Part shown: positions 25,727 through 35,024 of the stretch, piece after piece
Numbering within the stretch: position 1 is the stretch's first letter
How the letters are laid out: each line of letters begins with the position of its first letter
NCBI RefSeq assembly: GCF_003584125.1
Contig: NZ_QXFL01000001.1
Location: forward strand, 1 to 64,000
DNA: 64,000 bases
Source of the DNA: Aurantiacibacter zhengii
GTDB taxonomy: Bacteria; Pseudomonadota; Alphaproteobacteria; Sphingomonadales; Sphingomonadaceae
Reading direction: 5' to 3'
The notes under the pieces: generated by a model
Database searches by the model: none
Told to the model about the DNA's origin: nothing
The model's input: only the letters and a program-made list of their open reading frames with translations
Position numbers and translations under genes: made by a program

Positions 25727-25767
25727 ACCACCCCGCGCGCGGCAAATGCGCCAGGAGCTTGACCCAC

Positions 25768-26679
25768 GTGAACGCGCTTAACTTCGCCAACAGGCCATCC
25801 AGGGCGAACCCCATTGTCAACGGCCTGTCGGTCGATGTCGAGGACTGGTTCCAGGTGGGCGCGTTCGAGGATGTGATCGAGCGCGACCAATGGGCCGGGC
25901 TGGATGACCGGGTGGACCGCAATGTTCGCCAGATCCTCGATCTGTTCGATGAAGCGGGAGCACGGGGCACCTTCTTCACGCTTGGCTGGGTGGCACAACG
26001 TCACGGCGGTCTGCTGCGCGAAATTGCCAATCGGGGGCATGAGATTGCCAGCCATGGCTGGGATCATCAGCGTGTGTTTCGCATGAACGCGGCGAGTTTC
26101 GCGACCGACATCGCCCACACGCGGACTGTTCTGGAAGACGCCAGTGGCACCCACGTAGTGGGCTACCGTGCGCCCAGCTTCTCCATCGATGCCCGCACGC
26201 CCTGGGCGCACGAGGTCCTGGCCGAGGCGGGCTACCTCTATTCGTCCAGCGTCGCCCCTGTGGCGCACGATCATTATGGCTGGCGGGAAGCCCCGCGTTT
26301 CGCTTTCAAGCCCGTTGCAGGCAGCAACTTCGTGGAATTGCCGGTCACGACGGCGGTGTTTCGGGGCAAGCGCCTGGCGGCGGGCGGTGGCGGGTTCTTC
26401 CGGGTGCTGCCTTATGCCTTCAGCCGCTGGGCCATCCGCCAGGTCAACCGCACCGATGAACGCCCGGCCGTATTCTATTTTCACCCTTGGGAAATCGATC
26501 CCGGCCAGCCCCGCGTGGCCGGTGCACCGCTGCGATCGCGCCTCAGGCATTATACCAACCTGGACAAGATGGCGGGTAAGCTTGAGCAGCTGGTGCGCGA
26601 ATTCCACTGGGGGCGTATGGATGGCGTGGCCAAGCGGGAAAACCTCCGGCTTCGGCTTGAGCGTGCGATAGGCGGATGA
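25768..26679 (+). CDS. XrtA-system polysaccharide deacetylase
   Basis: NodB/PuuE-like carbohydrate esterase that should remove N-acetyl groups from the exported polymer, 303 residues. NGLSVDVEDWFQV supplies the catalytic and metal-binding aspartates. GTFFTLGWVAQRH, NRGHEIASHGWDHQRV (metal His residues) and VVGYRAPSFSI follow in family order, and YFHPWEIDP near the C-terminus closes the site. The start is chosen as GTG 25768 because AGGAG lies 10 bases upstream; TTG 25723 at the preceding stop is also in frame. It overlaps the FemAB gene (ATGA). Confidence 0.92.
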   Translation: MNALNFANRPSRANPIVNGLSVDVEDWFQVGAFEDVIERDQWAGLDDRVDRNVRQILDLFDEAGARGTFFTLGWVAQRHGGLLREIANRGHEIASHGWDHQRVFRMNAASFATDIAHTRTVLEDASGTHVVGYRAPSFSIDARTPWAHEVLAEAGYLYSSSVAPVAHDHYGWREAPRFAFKPVAGSNFVELPVTTAVFRGKRLAAGGGGFFRVLPYAFSRWAIRQVNRTDERPAVFYFHPWEIDPGQPRVAGAPLRSRLRHYTNLDKMAGKLEQLVREFHWGRMDGVAKRENLRLRLERAIGG

Positions 26680-27734
26680 ATGCGCCATTCGCCCTGACGC
26701 GGGAGACCGTTCGCGCGGTCGATCTGCGACAGCCCGACGAGGTTGCCCTTGTCGAGGGGTTCGTGGCCGAACAGGGCGGGTCGGTCTTCCACCGTCCCGC
26801 GTGGCTGCAGGCCGTAGAGCATGGCACCGGCCAGCAGGCTTGCGGACTAGTGGCGGAGAAGGCTGGCCGCCTGACCGGATGGCTGCCGCTGACGCAAGTT
26901 CACTCACCCATCTTCGGCAGGTTGCTCGCCTCGTCGGGCTTCGCCGTGGAAGGCGGGGTCCTCTGCGAAAGCGAGGAAACGGCACGGGACTTGTGCGATG
27001 CAGTGCAGGAATATGCCCTGCGCCTTTCCTGCACCGATGTGGAACTGCGCGGATCTGCATCCGGCCAGGGTTGGGCAATCAGCCAGGACAGTCATTGCGG
27101 TTTCGTTGCCCCCCTGGCCGATGATGCCGACAAGCAGCTTACCGCCATTCCGCGAAAACAGCGCGCCGAGGTGCGCAAAGGTCTGAAGAACGATCTGAAG
27201 GTTACCACTGGCACGGCACCGCTGAATCGGGCGGCGCATTACCGCGTCTATGCAGAAAGCGTGCGCAATCTGGGGACGCCGGTATTTCCACGGGCGCTGT
27301 TCGATGCGGTGCTCGACAGACTGGACGCAGATATCCTTACGGTGTGGGACAAGGGCCAGGCGGTAGCCAGCGTGCTGTCGCTCTACCATCAGGGGGCCGT
27401 CATGCCCTACTGGGGCGGGGGCACCTGGGATGCACGCCGCCTGCGCGCGAACGACCGGATGTATTACGAACTGATGCTGCACGCCCGCCGTCGCGGATGC
27501 GACCGGTTCGACTTCGGACGTAGCAAGACCGGTAGCGGTGCCTATCATTTCAAGAAGAACTGGGGTTTCGAACCGCAGCCGCTGTCCTACGCGCGATGGA
27601 CCGCGCCGGGACATGCGGCGCGCGACGCGGACCCGACCAGCAAGCGCCACCAGTCGCGCATCGCCATGTGGAAGAAGCTGCCCCTGCCGGTCGCCAACTT
27701 CGTCGGACCATTCATTGCGCGTGGCCTTGGCTAG
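26676..27734 (+). CDS. FemAB-family XrtA/PEP-CTERM system-associated protein
   Basis: A 352-residue FemAB/GNAT-like transferase (TIGR03019 family from memory). FemAB relatives add amino acids from tRNA or other donors to cell-wall precursors; the acceptor here is unknown. A duplicated GNAT-like fold is suggested by VFHRPAWLQAVEHGTGQQ in the first half. RKQRAEVRKGLKNDLKV (substrate loop) and YWGGGTWDARRLRANDRMYYEL followed by FDFGRSKTGSGAYHFKKNWGF, which is highly conserved, lie in the second. ATG 26676 overlaps the deacetylase stop. With the second GNAT-like gene at 15734 this locus carries two related acyltransferases. Confidence 0.9.
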   Translation: MNAPFALTRETVRAVDLRQPDEVALVEGFVAEQGGSVFHRPAWLQAVEHGTGQQACGLVAEKAGRLTGWLPLTQVHSPIFGRLLASSGFAVEGGVLCESEETARDLCDAVQEYALRLSCTDVELRGSASGQGWAISQDSHCGFVAPLADDADKQLTAIPRKQRAEVRKGLKNDLKVTTGTAPLNRAAHYRVYAESVRNLGTPVFPRALFDAVLDRLDADILTVWDKGQAVASVLSLYHQGAVMPYWGGGTWDARRLRANDRMYYELMLHARRRGCDRFDFGRSKTGSGAYHFKKNWGFEPQPLSYARWTAPGHAARDADPTSKRHQSRIAMWKKLPLPVANFVGPFIARGLG

Positions 27735-27743
27735 GGGGCTGGA

Positions 27744-28967
27744 GTGCGTGGCGAAATCCTCTTTCTTGCCCATCGCGTGCCGTTTCCGCCCGACCGCGGG
27801 GACAAGATACGTTCGCATCACGTCCTGAAAGCCCTGGCGGAAATCGCACCGGTTCATGTGGGCTGCCTTGCTGAAAACTCGACTGATATCACGAACGAGC
27901 ATAGACTCGCCGAAGTGGCTGCCAGTTGGTGCATGTCCCGCCGATCAAAGCCGCTGCCGGTGGCTGGCGTAGAGGCCTTGCTGCGCGGCCAGCCCGTGAG
28001 CCTGACGGCCTTTCGGTCCGAGGCGCTCTCGCAATGGGTAAACCAGTTGCTGGCAGAGCGCGACATTGGCGCGATCTACGTGTTCTCTGGGCAGATGGGG
28101 CAATATGTCCCGCGCGACTGGCAGGGGCGGCTGCTGGTCGACCTGGTCGACGTCGATTCCGCCAAGTTCGAGGCGTTTGCCGAGGCCGGACGCGGGCCAC
28201 GTAGCTGGATCGATGCACGAGAGGGCAAGCTGCTGCGCGGTGTGGAGGCCGAACTCGCCAAACGCGCAGATGCCACCTTGCTGGTAAGCGAGGCCGAGGC
28301 CGACCTTTTGCGCAAGCGTGTGCCGACGCCGGATCGTATCCGCGCGCTTCGCAACGGGATAGATTGCGCCGCATTCGATCCCAAGGCGGTCGAGCCGGAG
28401 CAGGCACTGGCCAGCGGAGGCCCGCACTACGTGTTTACCGGCCAGATGGACTACGCCCCCAATATCGATGCCGTCCGCCGCATGACGAATGCGATTATGC
28501 CCGGCGTGCTGAGCAAGCTGCCATCGGCGCAGTTCCATATCGTGGGACGTGCCCCCACCCGCGAAGTGATGGCACTGGACGGGGTCAACAACACGCGCGT
28601 TGTGGGCGAAGTTCCTGATACCCGGCCTTGGCTGGCCGGTGCAGATATCGTGGTGGCTCCGCTCACGATTGCCCGCGGGGTGCAGAACAAGGTGCTGGAG
28701 GCGATGGCCATGGCGCGGCCCGTCATCGTATCTCCCGATGCGGCTACGGGTATCGAGGCCAAAAGCGGTCGGCATTTCATCGTCGCCTCGAACGATGCGG
28801 CGTTCGTGGAAGAGCTGCTTCGCCTGTCGAACGATTCCGGAACCGCCCGTGCGCTGGGGCACAGCGCCCGGCAGTTCGTCCTCGATACGATGAGTTGGCC
28901 CGCGATGCTTTCCGATTTGCCGCGCTTGCTGGGACTTGAACAGGTGGCCCCGCGCGATGCCGCTTGA
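27744..28967 (+). CDS. XrtA/PEP-CTERM system glycosyltransferase, group 1
   Basis: GT4-type glycosyltransferase of 407 residues (TIGR03087 family from memory), which should add a sugar to the lipid-linked repeat unit. It begins MRGEILFLAHRVPFPPDRGDKIRSHH, the family's typical N-terminus. The C-terminal domain has FTGQMDYAPNIDAVRRM, HIVGRAPTREV, GEVPDTRPWLAGADIVVAPL and RGVQNKVLEAMAMARPVI, the acidic donor-binding region. It starts at GTG 27744 behind GGGGCTGGA. The last codons overlap the exosortase start by 11 bases. Donor sugar is unknown. Confidence 0.92.
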   Translation: MRGEILFLAHRVPFPPDRGDKIRSHHVLKALAEIAPVHVGCLAENSTDITNEHRLAEVAASWCMSRRSKPLPVAGVEALLRGQPVSLTAFRSEALSQWVNQLLAERDIGAIYVFSGQMGQYVPRDWQGRLLVDLVDVDSAKFEAFAEAGRGPRSWIDAREGKLLRGVEAELAKRADATLLVSEAEADLLRKRVPTPDRIRALRNGIDCAAFDPKAVEPEQALASGGPHYVFTGQMDYAPNIDAVRRMTNAIMPGVLSKLPSAQFHIVGRAPTREVMALDGVNNTRVVGEVPDTRPWLAGADIVVAPLTIARGVQNKVLEAMAMARPVIVSPDAATGIEAKSGRHFIVASNDAAFVEELLRLSNDSGTARALGHSARQFVLDTMSWPAMLSDLPRLLGLEQVAPRDAA

Positions 28968-30513
28968 GGCGATCTCTCCGCGCCGAGCATTGCTGGCCGA
29001 GCGGATCGCGCCAGCCTGGCGCGCGCCGTTAATGCAGCTGGCGCTTGCATGGCTCGCTGTATTCGCGCTCTTCGCTGCGGACTGGGCCGCGATGATGCTA
29101 CAATGGTGGAACAGTTCCACCTACAATCACATCCTGTTGGTGCCGCTGATCCTAGGCTGGCTGGTCGTGCAACGCGCGCCCGAACTGGCAAAACTGACAC
29201 CGCGGGCCTGGTGGCCGGGAGTGGTGCTTGTCGCAGGAGTGCTGTTCGGCTGGTTGCTGGGCGACATCTCCGGAACGGCGACGATCTCCCACTTCGGCCT
29301 TGTCCTGGCGCTGCAGAGCGCTGTCATCACGATACTTGGCCCGCGCATCGCATGGGCCTTGCTGTTTCCGCTGTGCTTCGCCCTGTTCCTTGTCCCGATA
29401 GGGGAGGAACTGGTGCCCGCGCTGCAAATGATCACCGCGCACATCACCATCGCGCTGACCCATGCCAGCGGTATCCCCGCGATCATCGAGGGTGTTTTCA
29501 TCGACACGCCGGCCGGTCTCTTCGAAGTTGCCGAGGCCTGTTCGGGCGTGAAGTTCCTGATAGCCATGGTGGCGCTCGGCACGCTCGTCTCGCACGTGTG
29601 CTTCCGCTCCCCGTGGCGGCGCGCGGGATTCATGGCGGTGGCGATCATCCTTCCCATCCTTGCCAACGGCGTGCGGGCGTGGGGCACGATCTACATCGCC
29701 CAGTCGCAAGGCATCGGCTTTGCCGCCGGGTTCGATCATATTTTCTATGGCTGGATATTTTTCGCGCTGGTCATGGCTGCGCTGCTGGCAATCGGCTGGA
29801 AGTTCTTCGATCGCCATGTGGACGATCCGTTCATTGATGCAAAGAAGATCGCAGAGGCAGCCTGGCCCGCCCGGCTCGAGCGGTTCGGCGGAAACGGCTG
29901 GACCTTGCTCGCAGCCTGCGCCGCCACGGCGCTGGTCATGCTGGCGTGGTCGGCCAATGCTCGCGGACTGGATGCGCAGGTTGCGCAGGACGTTGCCCTT
30001 CCTCAGGTGAGCGGCTGGACCCGCACCGCGCTCGACCAGACCTATCGCTGGCAGCCACGCACGGGCGGGGCAGACCGGCGCATGGTCGCAAGCTACCGGG
30101 ATGGGCAAGGCAGGGTAGTCGACGTCGTTTTCGCCATTTACGGCGCTCAGGAGGACGGGCGCGAGGCCGGTGCCTACGGCGAGGGCGCGTTGCCGCTCGA
30201 TACGGAATGGCGCTGGCTGCAGTCGCAGGATGCCCCTTCGGGCGGAGCAGGAGACCGCCTGCAGGCGCTGGGAACGCAGCAGCGGGTCGCCTACACCTGG
30301 TATCGCCATGGCGAGTGGACCGGCAGCAGCCGCCTGCAACTCAAGCTTTCGAACATGCGCGACCGCCTAATTGGCACCCCGCAGCCCACCATCATGCTCA
30401 TTCTCTCCGCAGAGGAGACGGCTTCGCAGGACGCCGGGGCTGTACTTCACGATTTCCTGCAATCCACCGCTCCCCTGCCGGAGTGGATGGACGATATAGC
30501 GCGGCTGGACTAG
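28957..30513 (+). CDS. xrtA: Exosortase A fused to an EpsI domain
   Basis: Polytopic membrane transpeptidase that cleaves PEP-CTERM sorting signals, 518 residues. About eight hydrophobic segments occupy residues 25-290. The proposed catalytic triad is Cys195 (VAEACSGVKF), Arg240 (LANGVRAWG) and His261 (FDHIFYGW). The last 220 residues (LPQVSGWTRTALDQTYRW to DDIARLD) form the periplasmic EpsI domain usual for XrtA. ATG 28957 lies 10 bases from AGGTGG and overlaps the glycosyltransferase end. No protein with an evident PEP-CTERM tail is encoded in this window, so its substrates are elsewhere. Confidence 0.95.
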   Translation: MPLEAISPRRALLAERIAPAWRAPLMQLALAWLAVFALFAADWAAMMLQWWNSSTYNHILLVPLILGWLVVQRAPELAKLTPRAWWPGVVLVAGVLFGWLLGDISGTATISHFGLVLALQSAVITILGPRIAWALLFPLCFALFLVPIGEELVPALQMITAHITIALTHASGIPAIIEGVFIDTPAGLFEVAEACSGVKFLIAMVALGTLVSHVCFRSPWRRAGFMAVAIILPILANGVRAWGTIYIAQSQGIGFAAGFDHIFYGWIFFALVMAALLAIGWKFFDRHVDDPFIDAKKIAEAAWPARLERFGGNGWTLLAACAATALVMLAWSANARGLDAQVAQDVALPQVSGWTRTALDQTYRWQPRTGGADRRMVASYRDGQGRVVDVVFAIYGAQEDGREAGAYGEGALPLDTEWRWLQSQDAPSGGAGDRLQALGTQQRVAYTWYRHGEWTGSSRLQLKLSNMRDRLIGTPQPTIMLILSAEETASQDAGAVLHDFLQSTAPLPEWMDDIARLD

Positions 30514-30522
30514 TTCGCGCTC

Positions 30523-32418
30523 ATGTGCGGCATCGCGGGCCTTTTTCATTGTGGAACCATCAAGCCGGTCGACCCGTCGCGGGTGGAGCGCATGACCGAT
30601 GTCCTCGCCCATCGCGGACCGGATGGGGCGGGGGTGTGGACGGCGCCCGGTGTGGGGCTGGGCCATCGGCGCCTGTCCATCATCGACGTGGCAGGATCTC
30701 CGCAGCCGATGCACTCGGCCAGCGAGAGGCTGGTCATCACATTCAACGGTGAAATCTACAACTTCCGGGACCTGCGCAAGGAACTGGAGGCACGCGGAGT
30801 GAAGTTCAGGACCGAGGGCGACACCGAAGTCATCCTCGCCGCCTACGAACAATGGGGAGCGGAATGCGTCTCCCGCCTGAACGGCATGTTCGCATTCGCC
30901 ATCTACGATCAAAAGCGACGCGAACTGTTCCTGGCGCGCGACAGGTTCGGCGTGAAGCCTCTGTTCTACGTACAGCTTTCCGATGGCTCGATAGCTTTCG
31001 CATCGGAACTCAAGGGTTTGCTGGCGCATCCTCTCATGCGTCGTGAAGCCGATCCCCGCGCTGTTGAGGACTACATGGCGTGGGGCTACGTGCCCGATCA
31101 CCGCTCCATCCTGAAAGGCGTGCAAAAGCTTCCGGCCGGTCACACGCTGCTGTTGAAACACGACAGCCCCCTGCCGCAGCCGCAGCAGTACTGGGACATC
31201 AGCTTTGCCGATCGTCACAAGGGCAAGGCGAAAGATCTGGAGGCGGAGCTGCTGCACCATCTGCAGCAGGCGGTGACAAGTCGCATGGTGTCCGACGTTC
31301 CGCTGGGTGCTTTCCTGTCGGGCGGGGTCGACAGTTCCAGCGTGGTCGCCTTTATGGCCGAGGCGAGCCGGCAGCCGGTGAAAACCTGCTCCATCGGGTT
31401 CGACGTCACCAGCGCTGACGAGACGGGTTACGCGCAGCAGGTCGCCCGCATTTTCGGCACAGATCACAACGCCCGCACGGTCAGCGCCGACCAGTTCGAC
31501 GCCATCGATACGATTGCCGGAATGTTCGACGAACCTTTCGCCGACGCCTCTGCCCTGCCGACGTGGCGCGTGTGCCAGCTTGCGCGTGAGACCGTTACCG
31601 TCGCGCTATCGGGCGATGGCGCAGACGAAGCCTTTGCGGGCTACCGGCGGCAGGTGTTCCACGCGCATGAGGAGCGCCTTCGCGCGCTGATACCGGATCC
31701 GGTGCGGCGCAATGTGCTCGGTTCACTGGGGCGGATATATCCCAAGGCCGATTGGGCACCCCGACCGCTGCGGGCGAAAACGACGCTTCTCTCCCTCGCC
31801 GGTTCGGGGGAGGAGGGGTACGCCCGTGCGCTCTCCTTTCTACCGCCCGAGGGGCGTTTCGCAAACTACTCGTCCGATCTGGCGGCCGATCTCGGCAGCT
31901 ACCGCGCCGAGCAGCCGCTTTACGACCTCATGGCAAAGGCACCCATGCGCAGCGGGTTGGACCAGGCGCAGTATGCGGACCTGAAGTTCTGGCTGCCGGG
32001 CGATATCCTCACCAAGGTCGACAGGACGAGCATGGCAACCAGTCTGGAGGCGCGGGAACCGCTGCTCGACCATCGCTTGGTCGAATTTGCCGCGGGCCTG
32101 CCGGAAGGGCTCCGTGTGAAGGGGCGACAGGGCAAGTGGCTCCTGAAAAAGGCAATGACGCGCTATCTTCCGGACGACATCCTGTATCGGCCCAAGCAGG
32201 GCTTCGTCACTCCGATAGCGGACTGGCTGCGCGGGCCGCTGGCGGGCAAGGCGCGCGGCATTGCCAAGAGCGCGATGCTGGCGCGAACGGGCTGGTTCGA
32301 CAATGCGCGTATCGCCGCGATCGCAGAGGATCACATCGCCGCCCGTGCCGACCATTCGCGGCTGCTGTGGCAACTCATCATGCTGGACCGGTCGCTGGCC
32401 CGGTTGGGGATCGCCTAG
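30523..32418 (+). CDS. Asparagine synthetase-like amidotransferase of the XrtA locus
   Basis: Glutamine-dependent amidotransferase of the AsnB family, XrtA-associated amidotransferase 1 type (TIGR03108 from memory), 631 residues. The N-terminal glutaminase uses Cys2 (MCGIAGLFHC). RGPDGAGVW, GHRRLSIID and TFNGEIYNF follow. The synthetase domain has the pyrophosphate loop FLSGGVDSSSVVA and VALSGDGADEAFAGY. It may amidate a sugar carboxylate in the polymer or a carrier-bound acid, rather than make free asparagine. It is the last gene of the plus-strand arm, and its TAG is part of a CTAG shared with the convergent zapE. Confidence 0.93.
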   Translation: MCGIAGLFHCGTIKPVDPSRVERMTDVLAHRGPDGAGVWTAPGVGLGHRRLSIIDVAGSPQPMHSASERLVITFNGEIYNFRDLRKELEARGVKFRTEGDTEVILAAYEQWGAECVSRLNGMFAFAIYDQKRRELFLARDRFGVKPLFYVQLSDGSIAFASELKGLLAHPLMRREADPRAVEDYMAWGYVPDHRSILKGVQKLPAGHTLLLKHDSPLPQPQQYWDISFADRHKGKAKDLEAELLHHLQQAVTSRMVSDVPLGAFLSGGVDSSSVVAFMAEASRQPVKTCSIGFDVTSADETGYAQQVARIFGTDHNARTVSADQFDAIDTIAGMFDEPFADASALPTWRVCQLARETVTVALSGDGADEAFAGYRRQVFHAHEERLRALIPDPVRRNVLGSLGRIYPKADWAPRPLRAKTTLLSLAGSGEEGYARALSFLPPEGRFANYSSDLAADLGSYRAEQPLYDLMAKAPMRSGLDQAQYADLKFWLPGDILTKVDRTSMATSLEAREPLLDHRLVEFAAGLPEGLRVKGRQGKWLLKKAMTRYLPDDILYRPKQGFVTPIADWLRGPLAGKARGIAKSAMLARTGWFDNARIAAIAEDHIAARADHSRLLWQLIMLDRSLARLGIA

Positions 32419-33527
32419 TCCTGCACACCGTGGCCCTGAGCCATGTATTCCTCGCTCTGCATTTCCTTCAGACGGCTGACGGTCCGCTGGAATTCGAATG
32501 CGCCATCACCTGAGGGATAGATATCTTCCGGCTCTGTCGCGGCGGTGGCAAACAGCTTCACACGGTTTTCGTAGAGCGCATCGATCAAGGTCACGAACCT
32601 GCTCGCCTCGTTGCGCATGTCCTTGTCCATCTGCGGAATGCCGACGATGATGACCGTGTGATAAGCCTGCGCGATGGCGAGATAGTCCGGTGCGCCCCGT
32701 GCCTCTGCGCACAGGCGCTTGAAGCTAAAGACAGCAACGCCTTTAAGGCTTTTCGGCACGTGCAGGGACCGGCCGCCGCCAACGGCGAGCTCTTCCGACG
32801 GCACGTTTTCGGCATCTTCGGGCGGATAGTCCGTCAGGCGAAAGAACGCCTCACGCACCTTTGCGGTGGCTTCGTCGCCCAGCGGACAGTGCCAGGTCGA
32901 AAGGCCGCCGATACGCTCCATCCGGTAATCGGTGGGGCCGTCGAGCTCCACCACGTCCATCTCGGCCTGGACCAGGTCGATGAAGGGCAGGAAATGCTCC
33001 CGGTTGAGGCCGTCCTTGTACAGTTCGGACGGATGGCGGTTGCTGGTGGTGACGACCGTGACATTGTGCTGGCAAATCAGCTGGGTGAACAACCGGCTCA
33101 TTATCATGGCATCGGCGGAGTTGTTCACCACCATCTCGTCGAAAGCGAGAACCTTGAGGTTCTTCGACAGCTTTTCTGCCACGGGCGGGATCGGGTCACC
33201 GCTCTCGCTCTTGCGCGCTTCCCGCAAGGCTGCATGGACTTCCTGCATGAAGGCGTGGAAGTGGACGCGCCGCTTTTCGCCGATATTGAGAGAGCTGTGA
33301 AACAGGTCCATCAGCATGGACTTACCCCGGCCCACACCGCCCACCATATAGACGCCCTGCGGACGCACCTTCTTGCGGCTGAACAGCTGGCCGAGAAGCC
33401 CACCCGACTGTTCCGACTCCAATTCCTTCTGTAAAGTGGCAAGCCGCTCCGCCGCACGGCGCTGGTCCGGATCGGGGCGAAGTTCGCCTGCGGCAATCAA
33501 CCGTTCGTAGCGCGACAGCACGTTCAT
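32415..33527 (-). CDS. zapE: Cell division protein ZapE (AFG1-like ATPase)
   Basis: AAA+ ATPase of the AFG1/ZapE family, 370 residues, linked to FtsZ ring function and to quality control of respiratory proteins in mitochondria. Walker A is GGVGRGKSMLMDLF. HFHAFMQEVH and VLAFDEMVVNNSADAMI (Walker B region) follow, then TSNRHPSELYKDGLNREHFLPFI, all in family order. ATG 33527 overlaps the stop of the PaaI thioesterase gene (ATGA). It follows sdhB and PaaI in one operon; a zapE/afg1 gene beside TCA-cycle genes fits its link to respiration. It ends on a CTAG shared with the amidotransferase gene. Confidence 0.95.
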   Translation of the reverse strand: MNVLSRYERLIAAGELRPDPDQRRAAERLATLQKELESEQSGGLLGQLFSRKKVRPQGVYMVGGVGRGKSMLMDLFHSSLNIGEKRRVHFHAFMQEVHAALREARKSESGDPIPPVAEKLSKNLKVLAFDEMVVNNSADAMIMSRLFTQLICQHNVTVVTTSNRHPSELYKDGLNREHFLPFIDLVQAEMDVVELDGPTDYRMERIGGLSTWHCPLGDEATAKVREAFFRLTDYPPEDAENVPSEELAVGGGRSLHVPKSLKGVAVFSFKRLCAEARGAPDYLAIAQAYHTVIIVGIPQMDKDMRNEASRFVTLIDALYENRVKLFATAATEPEDIYPSGDGAFEFQRTVSRLKEMQSEEYMAQGHGVQD

Positions 33528-33982
33528 TTGCGCGGGATCTTTCGCAGTATTCCTGAAAACGAGCCTATGAGATCGTCTTCCTGCACTACCTGGCCCCTTA
33601 CGAACACCATCCGCCCGGTTTCCCGCACGACTTCCACTACGGCATCGAGCGGACGGGTAGGATCGCCGGGAGCAAGGAACTGGTTGCTGAGGTCTACCGT
33701 GACCCCGCTTTCGAGCCTTTCACCCAGAAGAATGCTGCTGCCTGCGAACATCGCGACATCGATCAGGCCGAGAATCGCACCGCCGTGGATGACGCCGTGC
33801 GGGTTGGTCAGCATCTCGCGCGGGAAAACGCGGATGCGCGCGTGTTCGCGATCGTCGAGCCTGGCCAGCATCAGGCCCAATACGGCCTCGTTGTACCGGG
33901 TGCCCTCCGCTGCGCCCCATTCGCACCAGCCGGGATGGTCGGGATGCTCTTCGCGCAGGGCCGGCGACTTGCCTTCTGTCAC
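33524..33982 (-). CDS. PaaI-family hotdog-fold thioesterase
   Basis: A 152-residue single hotdog-domain acyl-CoA thioesterase. The signature is NPHGVIHGGAILGLIDVAMFAGS, where HGG lies on the central helix, followed by TVDLSNQFLAPGD and VFVRGQVVQEDDLIGSFSGILRKI. The chosen start is GTG 33982, five bases after the sdhB stop. The longer frame to 34060 is inside sdhB and improbable. A clear ribosome binding site is missing, so translation probably depends on the upstream sdhB. The acyl-CoA substrate is unknown. It sits between sdhB and zapE in one operon. Confidence 0.86.
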   Translation of the reverse strand: MTEGKSPALREEHPDHPGWCEWGAAEGTRYNEAVLGLMLARLDDREHARIRVFPREMLTNPHGVIHGGAILGLIDVAMFAGSSILLGERLESGVTVDLSNQFLAPGDPTRPLDAVVEVVRETGRMVFVRGQVVQEDDLIGSFSGILRKIPRK

Positions 33983-33987
33983 AGGTC

Positions 33988-34770
33988 TCAGACGTGCCGC
34001 TCCACCTGCATCTTCTTGATCTCGGCAATAGCCTTGGCCGGGGAAAGCCCCTTGGGGCACACGTTGGCGCAGTTCATGATGGTGTGACAGCGATAGAGGC
34101 GGAAGGGATCTTCCAACTCGTCAAGCCGCTCTCCGGTCATTTCATCGCGGCTGTCTGCCAGCCAGCGATAGGCCTGCAGCAGGATGGCCGGGCCAAGGAA
34201 CTTGTCGCTGTTCCACCAGTACGACGGGCAAGCGGTTGAGCAGCAGGCGCACAGGATACACTCGTACAGGCCATCCAGCTTGTCGCGCTGTTCGGGCGAT
34301 TGCAGCCGCTCCTTGCCCGAAGGCGTGGTGGAAACGGTTTGCAGCCACGGGCGGATGCTTGCGTACTGGGCATAGAAGTGCGTGAAATCTGGCACGAGGT
34401 CCTTCACCACTTCCATGTGCGGCAGCGGGGTGATGCGAATGTCGCCCTTCACATCCTCGATCGCAGTGGTGCAGGCGAGGCCGTTCTTGCCGTTCATGTT
34501 CATGGCGCAGGAACCGCAGATACCCTCCCGGCAGGAGCGGCGGAAGGTGAGCGTGGGATCGATCTCGTTCTTGATCTTGAACAGTGCGTCCAGGACCATC
34601 GGGCCGCATTCGTCCAGGTCGATCTCGAACGTGTCGTAGCTGGGGTTCTTCCCGCTGTCCGGATCGTAGCGATAGATCTTGAACTTGCGGATTTTACCGC
34701 CGCCCTCCGCCTTGTGGACTTCGCCGTCGTTGCGGATCTTGCTGTTGGCGGGAAGAGTGAACGTAGCCAT
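33988..34770 (-). CDS. sdhB: Succinate dehydrogenase iron-sulfur subunit
   Basis: Iron-sulfur subunit of complex II, carrying electrons from FAD in SdhA to ubiquinone, 260 residues. The [2Fe-2S] ligands are in [16 protein letters not shown] plus a later cysteine (GLACTTAI). [4Fe-4S] ligands are in [16 protein letters not shown] and [3Fe-4S] ligands in [14 protein letters not shown]. It starts at ATG 34770 with AGGGA upstream and a plausible promoter 25-60 bases before. The sdhC, sdhD and sdhA genes are not adjacent: the 254 bases upstream have no recognisable gene and the next gene is an SDR on the other strand. Confidence 0.96.
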   Translation of the reverse strand: MATFTLPANSKIRNDGEVHKAEGGGKIRKFKIYRYDPDSGKNPSYDTFEIDLDECGPMVLDALFKIKNEIDPTLTFRRSCREGICGSCAMNMNGKNGLACTTAIEDVKGDIRITPLPHMEVVKDLVPDFTHFYAQYASIRPWLQTVSTTPSGKERLQSPEQRDKLDGLYECILCACCSTACPSYWWNSDKFLGPAILLQAYRWLADSRDEMTGERLDELEDPFRLYRCHTIMNCANVCPKGLSPAKAIAEIKKMQVERHV

Positions 34771-34801
34771 GATCTGATTGTCCCTAACGCGTCTGCGTGC
34801 C

Positions 34802-34830
34802 TATCTACTCATTCATCGGCCAAGGGCAAG
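34802..34830 (-). promoter_or_regulatory. Putative sigma-70-type promoter of sdhB
   Basis: On the minus strand CTTGCC (34825-34830) and TAGATA (34802-34807) are separated by exactly 17 bases. Transcription would begin near 34795, giving a leader of about 25 bases to the sdhB ATG. The assignment is by eye and tentative. Confidence 0.4.
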
Positions 34831-35024
34831 TGAAGGCTTGGGAAATCCCCGCATTCGAGCGCTTGCCGCTGGTAATGTGGAACACCTGGAACAGTGTCCT
34901 GAAGCGAAAACCTTCTTCTCGCCATACAGGGGCGGGCGGACGGCGGGAATACGGGCGAGAGCGGGTGTTTTGGAGGGCATGGACAACGCCTATGTCGCCA
35001 GTGGAAATGTAGGAAAGGATAGCG
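34831..35024. other. Intergenic stretch between sdhB and the SDR gene
   Basis: About 190 bases without a recognisable gene. A 71-codon plus-strand frame (34797-35012) crosses it but has no family resemblance and no ribosome binding site. It should contain the promoter of the SDR gene, whose ribosome binding site AGGAAAGG lies at about 35011-35018. I see no terminator or tRNA. Confidence 0.4.

Noticed and set aside
34797-35012. 71-codon frame between sdhB and the SDR gene
   Set aside because: No ribosome binding site, no recognisable family, and codon use unlike neighbours; treated as non-coding.
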